64,000 nt of DNA. Source: Methylorubrum rhodinum (GTDB taxonomy: Bacteria > Pseudomonadota > Alphaproteobacteria > Rhizobiales > Beijerinckiaceae). The stretch is taken from positions 107,868 to 171,867 of the forward strand of contig NZ_JACHOP010000008.1 of assembly GCF_014199935.1 (NCBI RefSeq). The letters are read 5' to 3'. Below are positions 56,323-64,000 of the stretch, piece by piece (the stretch's first letter is position 1; every line of letters begins with the position of its first letter). Both the position numbers and the translations under genes were made by a program. Below the pieces are notes generated by a model. The model was not told the origin of the DNA, ran no database searches, and worked only from the letters and a program-made list of their open reading frames with translations.

Positions 56323-57228
56323 TCAGCGCTGCCGCTGTTCCTTGATCACGAAGCGGGCCGTCACCGAGAGAGCCAGGATGGTGACGGTGATGAGGAGCGC
56401 GCCGGCCCAGGCGAGGCTCTGCCAGTTGGGGTAGGGCGAGAGCGCGAACTGGTAGATCATCACCGGCAGGTTCGGCACGCCGCCGAGCAGGTTGGCGTTG
56501 AACCACGAGTTGTTGTTGAGCGCGGTGAACAGCAGCGGCGCGGTCTCGCCGGCGATGCGGGCGAGCGCCAGGATGATGCCGGTGACGATGCCCGCGGAGG
56601 CCGCCCGCCACGTGATCGCACGGATCACCAGGGAACGGGGGGCGCCGAGCGCCGCGCCGGCCTCGCGCATGGGGCTCGGCACGAGGCGCAGCATGTCCTC
56701 GGTGGTGCGCACGATGACCGGCACGGCGATGATGGCGAGCGCCACCGCGCCGGCCCAGCCCGAATAGGTCCCCATCGGCCGCACCATCAGGGTGTAGACG
56801 AACAGGCCGATCAGGATCGAGGGCGCCGAGAGCAGCACGTCGTTGAGGAAGCGGATGACGTCGGCGATCTTCGAGGTCTTGCCGTACTCGGCGAGGAACG
56901 TGCCGGCCATCAGCCCGATCGGCGTGGCGATGACGATGCCGATGAAGGTCATGATCAGGCTGCCCAGGATGGCGTTGGCGATGCCGCCGCCTTCCGAGCC
57001 GGGGCCGGGGGTCGGCGCCGTGAACAGCGCCGGGGTGAAGCCCTTCACGCCCTCGATGATCAGCATCAGCAGGATCGAGCCGAGCACGATGATGCCGAGC
57101 AAGGTGGCGAGCGTGCTCGCCACGATCAGGATGCGATCGGCGACCCGGCGGCCGGAGCGCACGCGGCTGGCGCGGGGCGCAGGATCGGGCGTCTGGCCGG
57201 TCGTCGCGATGGGGTTGGTGGCGTCCAT
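56323..57228 (-). CDS. pstA: Phosphate ABC transporter permease PstA
   Basis: Integral membrane subunit, 301 residues with about six helices. The family pattern is [35 protein letters not shown] and the ATPase-contact [17 protein letters not shown] loop; [16 protein letters not shown] follows. It lies 26 bp after pstC. ATG 57228 is chosen because the hydrophobic part begins about 30 residues later. Confidence 0.96.
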   Translation of the reverse strand: MDATNPIATTGQTPDPAPRASRVRSGRRVADRILIVASTLATLLGIIVLGSILLMLIIEGVKGFTPALFTAPTPGPGSEGGGIANAILGSLIMTFIGIVIATPIGLMAGTFLAEYGKTSKIADVIRFLNDVLLSAPSILIGLFVYTLMVRPMGTYSGWAGAVALAIIAVPVIVRTTEDMLRLVPSPMREAGAALGAPRSLVIRAITWRAASAGIVTGIILALARIAGETAPLLFTALNNNSWFNANLLGGVPNLPVMIYQFALSPYPNWQSLAWAGALLITVTILALSVTARFVIKEQRQR

Positions 57229-57254
57229 GGTCGGCGCTCGTCCCGGTTGGTGGC

Positions 57255-58232
57255 TCAGGCGACCTTGGCGCGCCGCACCAGCAGGCGCGCGATGATCAGC
57301 ACGAAGAAGGTGATGATAAAGAGCAGGCAGCCGAGCGCCATCAGCGAGGAGAGCTGGAGGCCGTCGGCCTCGTTGAACTCGTTGGCGATGCGCGAGGCGA
57401 TGGTCGAGCCCGGATCGAAGATCGAGGCCGAGAGGCGGTTGGCGTTGCCGATCACGAAGGTGACCGCCATGGTCTCGCCGAGCGCGCGGCCGAGGCCCAG
57501 CATGATCGCGCCGATGATCGACACCGAGGCCTGCGGCACGAGCACGTGGCGCACGACTTCCCAGGTGGTGCAGCCGATCCCGTAGGCGCTCTCGCGCAGC
57601 ACGGTCGGGATCTGGTCGAGCATGTCGCGGGTGATCGAGGCCACGAAGGGCACGATCATGATGGCCAGGATGATGCCGGCGGTGAGCACGCCGACGCCCG
57701 AGGGGATGCGGGCGTAGAGGATCGTGCCGACGATCGGCAGGCCCTCGACGAGGTTCGAGACCGGCACCTGCACGAAGTGCGCGAAGAGGGGCGCGAACAC
57801 GAACAGGCCCCACATGCCGTAGATGATGCTCGGCACCGAGGCGAGCAGTTCGATCGTCATCGCGACCGGCTTGCGGGCCCAGCCGGGGCAGAGCTGCGTC
57901 AGGTAGACCGCGATCCCGAGGGAGATCGGCACGCCGATGAGGAGCGCCAGCAGCGCCGCCGCGACGGTGCCGATGATGGCGGGCAGCGCCCCGAACTGCT
58001 CGGTGCCGATGTTCCAGGCGGAGGAGGTGAGGAAGCCGAAGCCGAACTCGGCGAAGGCCGGCCACGCGCCGTAGACGATGGAGCCGAGGATGCCGGCGAG
58101 CACCAGCAGCACCAGCAGCGCCGAGGCGTAGGACAGCCCCTGGAACAGCCGGTCCCCGGTCTTGCTCGGGGCGGTGCGGGCGGCGACGCCGCTCTCGCGG
58201 GCCAGGGCGACGGATTGGGTCAAGGCGGTCAT
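57255..58232 (-). CDS. pstC: Phosphate ABC transporter permease PstC
   Basis: Second permease subunit, 325 residues with six predicted helices. ELLASVPSIIYGMWGLFVF and the ATPase-contacting YGIGCTTWEVVRHVLVPQA loop are the PstC markers, and GLGRALGETMAVTFVIGN follows. An N-terminal 30-residue soluble segment precedes the first helix. It follows pstS after a 105-bp gap with a hairpin. Confidence 0.96.
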   Translation of the reverse strand: MTALTQSVALARESGVAARTAPSKTGDRLFQGLSYASALLVLLVLAGILGSIVYGAWPAFAEFGFGFLTSSAWNIGTEQFGALPAIIGTVAAALLALLIGVPISLGIAVYLTQLCPGWARKPVAMTIELLASVPSIIYGMWGLFVFAPLFAHFVQVPVSNLVEGLPIVGTILYARIPSGVGVLTAGIILAIMIVPFVASITRDMLDQIPTVLRESAYGIGCTTWEVVRHVLVPQASVSIIGAIMLGLGRALGETMAVTFVIGNANRLSASIFDPGSTIASRIANEFNEADGLQLSSLMALGCLLFIITFFVLIIARLLVRRAKVA

Positions 58233-58302
58233 CCGCGAAAGCTCATCGAATGCGGGGCGTGTAGCGCGGTCGCGGGCGGGAGGCGAGCGGACCGCATGAG
58301 AA

Positions 58303-58328
58303 GGGCCCCTCCCGAGGGGGAGAGGCCC
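58303..58328 (-). other. Hairpin between pstS and pstC
   Basis: An imperfect GC stem of about 11 bp with a 4-nt loop, 10 bp after the pstS stop. A structure here fits the common pattern where pstS is made in excess over the permease genes by partial termination or RNA protection. Confidence 0.6.
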
Positions 58329-58337
58329 GATGACGCC

Positions 58338-59387
58338 TTACATGCTGCCGAGGATCGGCTTGCCGTCCTTGCCCTTGATGGTCTTCCACTCTTCGTGGAT
58401 CAGGCCGACCACGTTGTCGGGAAGCGGCACGTAGTCGAGTTCGCTCGCGAGCTTATCGCCGTTCTTGTAGGCCCAGTCGAAGAACTTCAGCACGTCGGCG
58501 GCCTTGGCCGGGTCGGCCGGCTCACGGTAGACGAGGATGAAGGTCGCCGCCGTGATCGGCCACGCGTCGTCGCCGGCTTGGTTGGTCAGCGCGATGCCGA
58601 AGCCGGGGGTCGACTTCCAGTCGGCGCTGGCGGCGGCGGCCTGGAAGGCCTTGTCGTCGGGCTGCGGGAACTTGCCGGCCTTGTTCTGGATCAGGGCGTA
58701 GGCGAGCTTGTTCTGCTTGGCATAGGCCGACTCGACGTAGCCGATCGCGTTGGGGACCTGCTTGACGGTGGCGGTGACGCCCTCGTTGCCCTTGCCGCCC
58801 TGGCCGACCGGCCAGGAGATGGTCGTGGCGGCGCCGAACTCCTTCTTCCAGCTCTCGGAGACGCCCGAGAGGTAGGTGGTGAAGATATTGGTCGTGCCCG
58901 ACGCGTCGGAACGGTAGATCGGGGTGATGTTGGCCTCGGGCAGCTTCACGCCGTCGTTCAGCTTGGCGATCTTCGGGTCGGACCACTTCTGGATCTTGCC
59001 GGCGTAGATGTCGGCGACGATCTCGCCGGTGAGCTTGAGCTTGCCGGGCTCGAGGCCGGCGATGTTCACCACGGTGACCACGCCGCCCATGACGGTCGGG
59101 AACTGGACGAGGCCGTCCTTCTCGAGCTGGGCGGGCTTCAGCGGCGCGTCGGTGGCGCCGAAATCGACGGTCTTGGCCTGGATCTGCTTGATCCCGCCGC
59201 CGGAGCCGATCGACTGGTAGTTCAGGCCCATGCCGCTATCCTTGCGGTAGGCCTCGGCCCACTTGGAATAGACCGGGAACGGGAAGGTGGCACCGGCGCC
59301 GGTGATGTCGGCGGCGAGCGCCGAGGTCGCGAGCTGGGCGGCGGCGAGGCCGACCGCCAGGGCGTAAGCGAAGGGTTTCACGAGCAT
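58338..59387 (-). CDS. pstS: Periplasmic phosphate-binding protein PstS
   Basis: High-affinity phosphate receptor, 349 residues. It has a signal peptide (1-25) and then the ITGAGATFPFPVYSKWAEAY start. Phosphate ligands are expected in GSGGGIKQI, FGATDAPL and YRSDASGTTNIFTTYL. It leads the pst-phoU-phoB cluster and sits downstream of a PHO box. No lipobox is present, so it should be soluble in the periplasm. Confidence 0.97.
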   Translation of the reverse strand: MLVKPFAYALAVGLAAAQLATSALAADITGAGATFPFPVYSKWAEAYRKDSGMGLNYQSIGSGGGIKQIQAKTVDFGATDAPLKPAQLEKDGLVQFPTVMGGVVTVVNIAGLEPGKLKLTGEIVADIYAGKIQKWSDPKIAKLNDGVKLPEANITPIYRSDASGTTNIFTTYLSGVSESWKKEFGAATTISWPVGQGGKGNEGVTATVKQVPNAIGYVESAYAKQNKLAYALIQNKAGKFPQPDDKAFQAAAASADWKSTPGFGIALTNQAGDDAWPITAATFILVYREPADPAKAADVLKFFDWAYKNGDKLASELDYVPLPDNVVGLIHEEWKTIKGKDGKPILGSM

Positions 59388-59714
59388 CTCCGTAACGTGT
59401 CGGGCGCTGCCGCGGTCGGGGGCCTCTCGGGCGTCCCGGCCAGTCCATCGAGGGATCGGCCTCCCGCCGCGACCGGCCTAGCCCTAACCGGCTGACGCGC
59501 CGGCTCTATGACGGCCACATGACGGGGACATGACAGAGACGGCCGCGTTCCACGTCCGGCCGAATTTCGCTGCGGACGGGACCGCTTGGCGGCTCTCGGG
59601 CGTTGAGGGGGATCGAGGCCGTCGCGCCCGGTCGGGCTTGGGACCGGTCGGGATAGCGGGGCGGGGTCTAGAACGAGGGCCTCGCATCGGAGGCGCACAG
59701 AGGAGATCGTCAGC
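59388..59714. other. Divergent promoter region of pstS
   Basis: A 327-bp gap between pstS and a rightward unknown gene. It contains the PHO box at 59504-59536. The rest shows no conserved boxes that I can name. Confidence 0.5.
59504..59536 (-). promoter_or_regulatory. PHO box of the pstS promoter, three repeats
   Basis: Read on the minus strand there are three adjacent 11-bp units: CTGTCATGTCC, CCGTCATGTGG and CCGTCATAGAG. The PhoB consensus is direct repeats of CTGTCAT with 4-bp spacers. The box lies 117 bp upstream of the pstS ATG, so the -10 and start site should be between. Confidence 0.9.
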
Positions 59715-60029
59715 GTGGCGGAGCCATCCCGCAGAACCGACCGGTCGGCGGAGGCGGCCGATCCGAAGGCGAACGACCCGCAGAGCGGGGATGCGGTCGA
59801 GGTGCTCGATCCGCAGGAGGCCGCCTATCGTGCGCTGCACGGCGAGCGGGACGCCCTGGAGCGTGCCCTGGCCCTCGTGCAGCACCGCCAACGGTTCGGC
59901 GACGACGACGACGTCGAGGCGGCCCGCGCCAGCGAGATGGAGCTTCTGCGGGATCTGGACCGGATTCTGACGATGATTCGCGCTGCGGAGATCCGGCGCA
60001 GCCAGCCGCAAGCGCGGCGCTGGCAGTAG
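59715..60029 (+). CDS. Conserved-looking small hydrophilic protein, unknown
   Basis: A 104-residue acidic-to-basic protein without signal peptide or membrane segment. A predicted coiled coil covers about residues 35-95 (ALHGERDALERALALVQH, then MELLRDLDRILTMIRAAE). GTG start. It ends 23 bp from the convergent small gene. No family recognised. Confidence 0.6.
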   Translation: MAEPSRRTDRSAEAADPKANDPQSGDAVEVLDPQEAAYRALHGERDALERALALVQHRQRFGDDDDVEAARASEMELLRDLDRILTMIRAAEIRRSQPQARRWQ

Positions 60030-60052
60030 GGCGCCGCCTTCGATGCGGCGCG

Positions 60053-60292
60053 TCAGGCGCCGCGGCGCTGGTCCCGCTCCTTCTGGCGCAGACGCAACAG
60101 CAGTTCGACCTGCACGTCGGTGATCGGGCGCGATTCGCAGGTGTCGACGTAGGCCTCCCGCAGGGCCCGGCCGAGCCGGTTGCGCGTCTCGCCGCTCAGA
60201 CCCGGCATCGGTGCCTGGGCGAGGGCGTCGGAGGCGAAGTCGGTCGCGAGCTGTGCCATGATGGACCGAAGCGAGGGTGAAGGTTTCGTCAC
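60053..60292 (-). CDS. Small protein of unknown function, faintly NepR-like
   Basis: A 79-residue soluble protein (GTG 60292) or 68 residues from ATG 60259. The middle has LGRALREAYVDTCESRP and then VELLLRLRQKERDQ. That spacing is loosely like the L-R-x-x-Y ... P ... L-L-x-x-L pattern of NepR anti-sigma factors, but with a one-residue offset. No phyR or ecfG is nearby, so the likeness may be chance. Confidence 0.55.
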   Translation of the reverse strand: MTKPSPSLRSIMAQLATDFASDALAQAPMPGLSGETRNRLGRALREAYVDTCESRPITDVQVELLLRLRQKERDQRRGA

Positions 60293-60442
60293 CGTGCGGA
60301 CGCAAATCCGCGACTGAGGATGTAGTCTGCGCCGAGATGGTTAACGAAAGCTTACCGTCCGGGTGTCTCGCCGCGAACTTCTCGAGACGAACACGGCATT
60401 CGGTCCCCGCCGCGCCCGGCGCAGCGGGGACAGTTCCGTCCG

Positions 60443-60580
60443 TCAGCCGATGAAGAGCAGGTCGAGCACGATCGTGGCGATGCCGCCGACCACGGCGAGG
60501 CCGAGCAGGATCACGCTGCTGACCTGATCGACGCTGTCGACATCGTGGCCGACGCGGTGGGTGAGATCGTTCGCGGACAT
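60443..60580 (-). CDS. Small single-helix membrane protein (45 residues)
   Basis: A 45-residue protein: a polar N terminus (MSANDLTHRVGHDVDSVDQV) then one membrane helix beginning SSVILLGLAVVGGIATIV and ending LDLLFIG. A good ribosome-binding site (GGAAGGAA, 6 bp before the ATG on the minus strand) supports it. Function unknown; many such short proteins dock onto larger membrane complexes. Confidence 0.7.
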   Translation of the reverse strand: MSANDLTHRVGHDVDSVDQVSSVILLGLAVVGGIATIVLDLLFIG

Positions 60581-60685
60581 GGGCGGTTCCTTCCGTTTGC
60601 CTCCGCCGACCATCGCGCGAGACGCCTTTCGGTTTCAGGGAGCGCGCTCGCTCCGGCGCGCTCCCGATCGCCCGCCGCGTCCGGC

Positions 60686-61024
60686 TCAGCCGGTCGAGGC
60701 CGCCTTGCGGATGCGCTCGACCGCGGCGTCCACGTCGAAGTCCGGCGCCAGCAACGCGTCGAGGGTCAACGGCGATTGCTGCGGCAGGGTGAGGTTGATC
60801 CGGCCCTCCATCGGCTGGAACTCCGGCGCCTCCGCAGCTCGGACCGCGAGCGTCCAGGCGCCGTCCATCCGCAGTCCGTCCGGATCGGGCGGGGCATCGC
60901 GGAGCGCGGCGAGCCCCACGACGGCTTCGTTCCGGAAGGCGAGGCTCAGGCGATCCTCCGACACCAGCGCTGCCTTGACCAGTTCGGTCAGGACGTCCCT
61001 GACCCTGTCGACGCTCCTGTTCAT
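60686..61024 (-). CDS. Uncharacterised soluble protein
   Basis: A 112-residue protein with mixed alpha/beta character (ELVKAALVSEDRLSLAFRNE, then GRINLTLPQQSPLTLDALL). No signal peptide, membrane helix or known motif. ATG 61024; upstream in-frame codons are Arg-rich and unlikely to be translated. It lies 58 bp beyond the FMN-reductase stop on the same strand, so the two may form an operon. Confidence 0.6.
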   Translation of the reverse strand: MNRSVDRVRDVLTELVKAALVSEDRLSLAFRNEAVVGLAALRDAPPDPDGLRMDGAWTLAVRAAEAPEFQPMEGRINLTLPQQSPLTLDALLAPDFDVDAAVERIRKAASTG

Positions 61025-61082
61025 CCGTCCCTCGCTCCGCCTCTGCCGTGAGGAAGGGCGGGCAAGCGCGATGCCAGAGCGT

Positions 61083-61661
61083 TCAATACGGCGTGCCGGC
61101 CTCGCGCCGGGCTCGCAGCGCTTCGGCATACCACGTCAACTCGTCGAGGAACTTTTGGGCCGACTTCCTCAGCCAGTCCTCGGAGGGCTCGCCCGCCTCG
61201 CTCAGCGCCTTGTGGATGCGCGGGATCGGCAGCAGGGACGGGATGCTCGGGGTGCCGAGTTCGGCCAGCATCGCCCGCAATTGCATCGCCGCGCGCACGC
61301 CGCCGTACTGCCCGGCCGAGTAGCAGCAGATGGCGGAGGGGCGCCAGAAATACTCCTCCAGGAAGTGGTCGAGGGTGTTGGAGAGGGCCGGCGGGATCGC
61401 GTGGTTGTACTCGGCCGAGACGACGACGAAGGCGTCCGCACGCCGATAAAGTTCGGCCAGCCGCTCCAGCGGCTCGGGCGCCTCGCCCTTCGGATACTCC
61501 TTGTACATCCGGTCGAGCAGGGGAAGATTCAGCTCCGCCGGATCGACCAGCGGCGCCGCGTGGCCGCGGGCTTCGAGCTGTGCGACGAGGAAGCGGGCGG
61601 CCCGGATTCCCTGGCGCTCCGAGCGCACGGAACCGAGGATGACGGGAACGGTCAGGGACAT
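61083..61661 (-). CDS. NADPH-dependent FMN reductase
   Basis: A flavodoxin-fold oxidoreductase of 192 residues. The FMN phosphate loop GSVRSERQGIRAARFL is near the N terminus, and SAEYNHAIPPALSNTLDH and YSAGQYGGVRAAMQLR match the SsuE/azoreductase-like family. Likely reduces FMN or quinones using NADPH. It is on the same strand as, and 63 bp downstream of, the GGDEF-EAL gene. Confidence 0.9.
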   Translation of the reverse strand: MSLTVPVILGSVRSERQGIRAARFLVAQLEARGHAAPLVDPAELNLPLLDRMYKEYPKGEAPEPLERLAELYRRADAFVVVSAEYNHAIPPALSNTLDHFLEEYFWRPSAICCYSAGQYGGVRAAMQLRAMLAELGTPSIPSLLPIPRIHKALSEAGEPSEDWLRKSAQKFLDELTWYAEALRARREAGTPY

Positions 61662-61724
61662 GGACGGACTCGCGGGTCGTTGCCGGGAGACCGAGTCTAT
61701 CCCGCCGCGCCGGCTTCGTCGCCG

Positions 61725-63665
61725 TCACGCCACCGCGGACAGACTAGGCGGCGCAGCCGGCACCGGGATCGATCGCCCGGCGACCATGGCCTCGAAGGCC
61801 GCGATCTCACCGGACGGCATCGGCTTTCCGAACAGGTAGCCCTGCATCGACCGGCACCCGACCGAGCGCAGGAGCAGCATCTGCTCCGTCGTCTCCACGC
61901 CCTCGACGATGCAGTCCAGGGACAGATGCCGGCACAGGTCGAGGATCGCACGCACGATGGCGAGCGACGTCTCGTCACCGTCGAGTTGGGTGACGAAGCT
62001 GCGGTCGATCTTCAGCCGATCGACCGGAAGGCGCTTGAGGTAGCTCAGACTCGAATAGCCGGTTCCGAAATCGTCGAGGGCGATGCACGGCCCGAGGGAC
62101 TTGAGGGCGCTCAGCGCCCGCCGGGCATCGCCGAGATCGCGCATCAGCCCGGTCTCGGTCACCTCGAAAACGATCCGGCTCGGATCGATGCCGCTCGCGA
62201 CGACGAGGGCGATGAGCGCCTCGACGCTTTCGGGCGTGGCGATGTCGTGGGCCGAGAGATTGAAGGAGAGGCGCCGGTCCGCGGGCCAGCCGCGCACCGC
62301 ATCGAGCGCCTTCGCGAGCAGCACCCGGGTCAGATCGAGGATCAGACCGCTGCGCTCGGCCACCGGAATGAAGTCGGCCGGCGAGACGGCCCCGAGGGTC
62401 GGGCTGTTCCAGCGCGCCAGCGCCTCGTAGGCCTCGACCTGCCCGCCCGCCACATCGACGATCGGCTGGTAGAGCAGGTGGAACTCCGTCGCGAGGTCGG
62501 CCCGCCGAAGGGCCTGTTCGACGGCCGCATGCCGGCGCAGGGCGGCCTCGTGATCCGGGGCGAAGAGCACGGCCTTGCCCCGATGGAAGGCCTTGGCGTG
62601 GTAGAGGGCGAAATCGGCCCGCTCCACCAGGGTCTCCGCGCTCGCGGCGGCCTCGGGGAAGCGGGCGAAGCCGACGGAGGCGCCGATCTGCGCCATCCCT
62701 TCCCGCAGCGCGTAGGGTTGCCCCAACAGGCTGCAGATCCGCCGGCCCAGCCCGTCGAGATCCCCCTCGCCCTCGACGATGATGCCGAACTCGTCGCCGC
62801 CGAGGCGGGCGGCCCAGCCGATGCCGGCCCCCTCCAGGCGCCGGGCGACCTCGCGCAGCACGGCATCGCCCGCGCCGTGGCCGAGGCTGTCGTTGACCGG
62901 CTTGAAGCCGTCGAGGTCGATCATGCCGACGCCGAACTGCGCGCCCGTGGCGGCGGCCTGCGTGACCGTCTCCTCCAGCCGCGCCACGAACGAGCGGCGG
63001 TTCGGCAGGCCGGTCAGCGCGTCGGTATGGGCGAGCCGGCCGTTCTCGGCGGTGAGATCGACGAGGTGGCAGAAGTCGCGGTAGGCGAAGCTCTGCATCG
63101 CCGTCGAGCCGACCAGCACGAGGACGTAGCTGATCACCGCCATCTGCACCAACGGCTCGCCGACGGCGATGAAGTAGACGCAGTAGGGCACCGCGATCGT
63201 GGCGAGGATATGCGCGGCGCTGCGCAGGTGCGCGAGGCACTGCATGCAGAACATCATCGTGATGGTGAGGAAGAAGATGATGTGCATGTCGCTGGCGCTG
63301 TTGCCGTGGCCGAACAGCAGGCTGGCCCAGAGCGAGGCGCCGATTCCGAGGATCGCGGTGAACCGGTTGACCATCCGCAGCCGGGCGATGGCCTCCTTCC
63401 CCTGGAGCGGGCGCCGGGCCGTGCGGATCCACCCGAGCGAGCGCGCGCAGACGGCGACGACCAGCACGACCGGCGGCCCGACGACGACCCAGTCCGGCGC
63501 CAGCCCGTAATGCGCGTAGGCGAGCCCGACCGCGTTGAGGCCGAGGAACGCGTAGAGCATCAGGATCTGGCGGGCGAGCGCCTGGAACTGCGCCGCGGCT
63601 AGAACCGGGTCGTTCTCGCGCACGGCGTAGAAGCCGAGGAGGCGGCGGAGCCTCGGGATGAACAT
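61725..63665 (-). CDS. Membrane GGDEF-EAL diguanylate cyclase/phosphodiesterase
   Basis: A 646-residue c-di-GMP enzyme. Residues about 30-195 hold five to six membrane helices with no known sensor family. The GGDEF domain has an intact GGDEF (289-293). No RxxD inhibitory site precedes it. The EAL domain has EALAR (414-418), the Asn in FNLSAHD, EVTET (501-505), DDFGTGYSS (531-539), KIDRSF (552-557) and EGVET (588-592). All catalytic residues for hydrolysis are present, so both activities are possible. ATG 63665; upstream codons look non-coding. Confidence 0.94.
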   Translation of the reverse strand: MFIPRLRRLLGFYAVRENDPVLAAAQFQALARQILMLYAFLGLNAVGLAYAHYGLAPDWVVVGPPVVLVVAVCARSLGWIRTARRPLQGKEAIARLRMVNRFTAILGIGASLWASLLFGHGNSASDMHIIFFLTITMMFCMQCLAHLRSAAHILATIAVPYCVYFIAVGEPLVQMAVISYVLVLVGSTAMQSFAYRDFCHLVDLTAENGRLAHTDALTGLPNRRSFVARLEETVTQAAATGAQFGVGMIDLDGFKPVNDSLGHGAGDAVLREVARRLEGAGIGWAARLGGDEFGIIVEGEGDLDGLGRRICSLLGQPYALREGMAQIGASVGFARFPEAAASAETLVERADFALYHAKAFHRGKAVLFAPDHEAALRRHAAVEQALRRADLATEFHLLYQPIVDVAGGQVEAYEALARWNSPTLGAVSPADFIPVAERSGLILDLTRVLLAKALDAVRGWPADRRLSFNLSAHDIATPESVEALIALVVASGIDPSRIVFEVTETGLMRDLGDARRALSALKSLGPCIALDDFGTGYSSLSYLKRLPVDRLKIDRSFVTQLDGDETSLAIVRAILDLCRHLSLDCIVEGVETTEQMLLLRSVGCRSMQGYLFGKPMPSGEIAAFEAMVAGRSIPVPAAPPSLSAVA

Positions 63666-64000
63666 CGTCGTCTCGTCGTCGTCACCTCGGATGGGACGAC
63701 TGAAACCAACATTTCCTAATAAATTCGGACGCCGGGCCCGCGCATCGCGCGCATCGCGGCGGTTTGTGTGAGGGGTGCTGCAAACGAAGAACGCTGCGGC
63801 CCGGGGAGGCTCGGGATCTATCGACACTCTTTTCGAAGAGGGTTGCTTTTGAGGCGTTGCTGGGGTGAAAGCCCGATCAGCTTGCCCATGCGATGGACCG
63901 CTTTCGACCGAGGTCGTGTGAGAACGCCGATCCGTCAGGCTTGGGTCGTTTGCGTGGAGCAGCGTGGCAGATCGAACTGGCGAGCCTCAGGCCCGGATGG
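63666..64000. other. Upstream region of the GGDEF-EAL gene to window end
   Basis: 335 bp with no gene that I can support. It has the most AT-rich stretch of the last 5 kb (around 63707-63730, AACATTTCCTAATAAATTC), a good place for the promoter. A CGCGCAT direct repeat follows near 63740-63757. The last 230 bp have composition unlike the neighbouring genes. Confidence 0.4.

Noticed and set aside
63893..64000. An open frame from an ATG running off the right edge
   Set aside because: It has only 36 codons, no ribosome-binding site and no recognisable motif. A gene start cannot be claimed.
63780..64000. A possible insertion-sequence end or transposase fragment at the right edge
   Set aside because: Composition differs from the neighbouring genes, but no terminal inverted repeat or transposase motif is visible inside the window.

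Overview
The window is GC-rich alphaproteobacterial chromosome. A CcrM methyltransferase, Rhizobiales-type porins, a single Rsh protein, and an aerobic-anoxygenic-type photosynthesis cluster within ordinary housekeeping genes all suggest Methylobacterium/Methylorubrum. This assignment is inferred from gene content and protein style; no 16S gene is present. I see no tRNA or rRNA gene, CRISPR array, complete insertion sequence or prophage.

Layout. Positions 1-9.2 kb carry ccrM, a small RlpA-like protein, a PHA-granule-associated small protein, an ABC-F ATPase, a major porin, and an OmpA-domain protein with a translationally coupled membrane partner. Positions 9.2-13.9 kb, on the minus strand, carry an adenylate cyclase, a voltage-gated-type K+ channel with a zinc-ribbon tail, and a soluble lytic transglycosylase. 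Positions 14-28 kb are housekeeping: dapA, smpB, a peroxiredoxin, a NYN-domain protein, pyrE, a fasciclin protein, rsh, nth, dapF, an MtaB-like methylthiotransferase, an RluA-type pseudouridine synthase, ftsY and yciB.

Positions 28-41.6 kb are the photosynthesis superoperon. crtDC run leftward, and crtE-crtF-bchC-bchX-bchY-bchZ-pufQ-pufB-pufA-pufL-pufM-pufC run rightward. Together they supply GGPP, the spirilloxanthin-type carotenoid end steps, chlorophyllide a reductase, LH1 and the reaction centre with its tetraheme cytochrome. TGT-N12-ACA palindromes, the PpsR/CrtJ operator form, lie in the crtD-crtE gap and upstream of bchC. The bchC site is a tandem pair with an 8-bp gap. RNA hairpins sit in the pufA-pufL and pufL-pufM gaps, and a strong stem follows pufC.

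Positions 42-54 kb hold a type I secretion ABC/adaptor pair, rpmJ, a TPR protein, an alpha/beta hydrolase, pyruvate kinase, a small outer-membrane barrel, an orphan ParA-like ATPase overlapping an uncharacterised partner, a MAPEG protein and an OprB-type porin. Positions 53.8-59.5 kb are a complete phosphate regulon, pstS-pstC-pstA-pstB-phoU-phoB, behind a three-repeat PHO box and without an adjacent phoR. The last 4.5 kb has small unknown proteins (including a 45-residue membrane protein), an FMN reductase and a membrane GGDEF-EAL protein.

Nothing here is clearly a new defence or biosynthetic system. The best leads are the ParA-like pair, the OmpA domain split by a charged insertion, FtsY with three tryptophan-rich amphipathic repeats, a pseudouridine synthase whose tail comes from a palindromic repeat, and the zinc-ribbon K+ channel.
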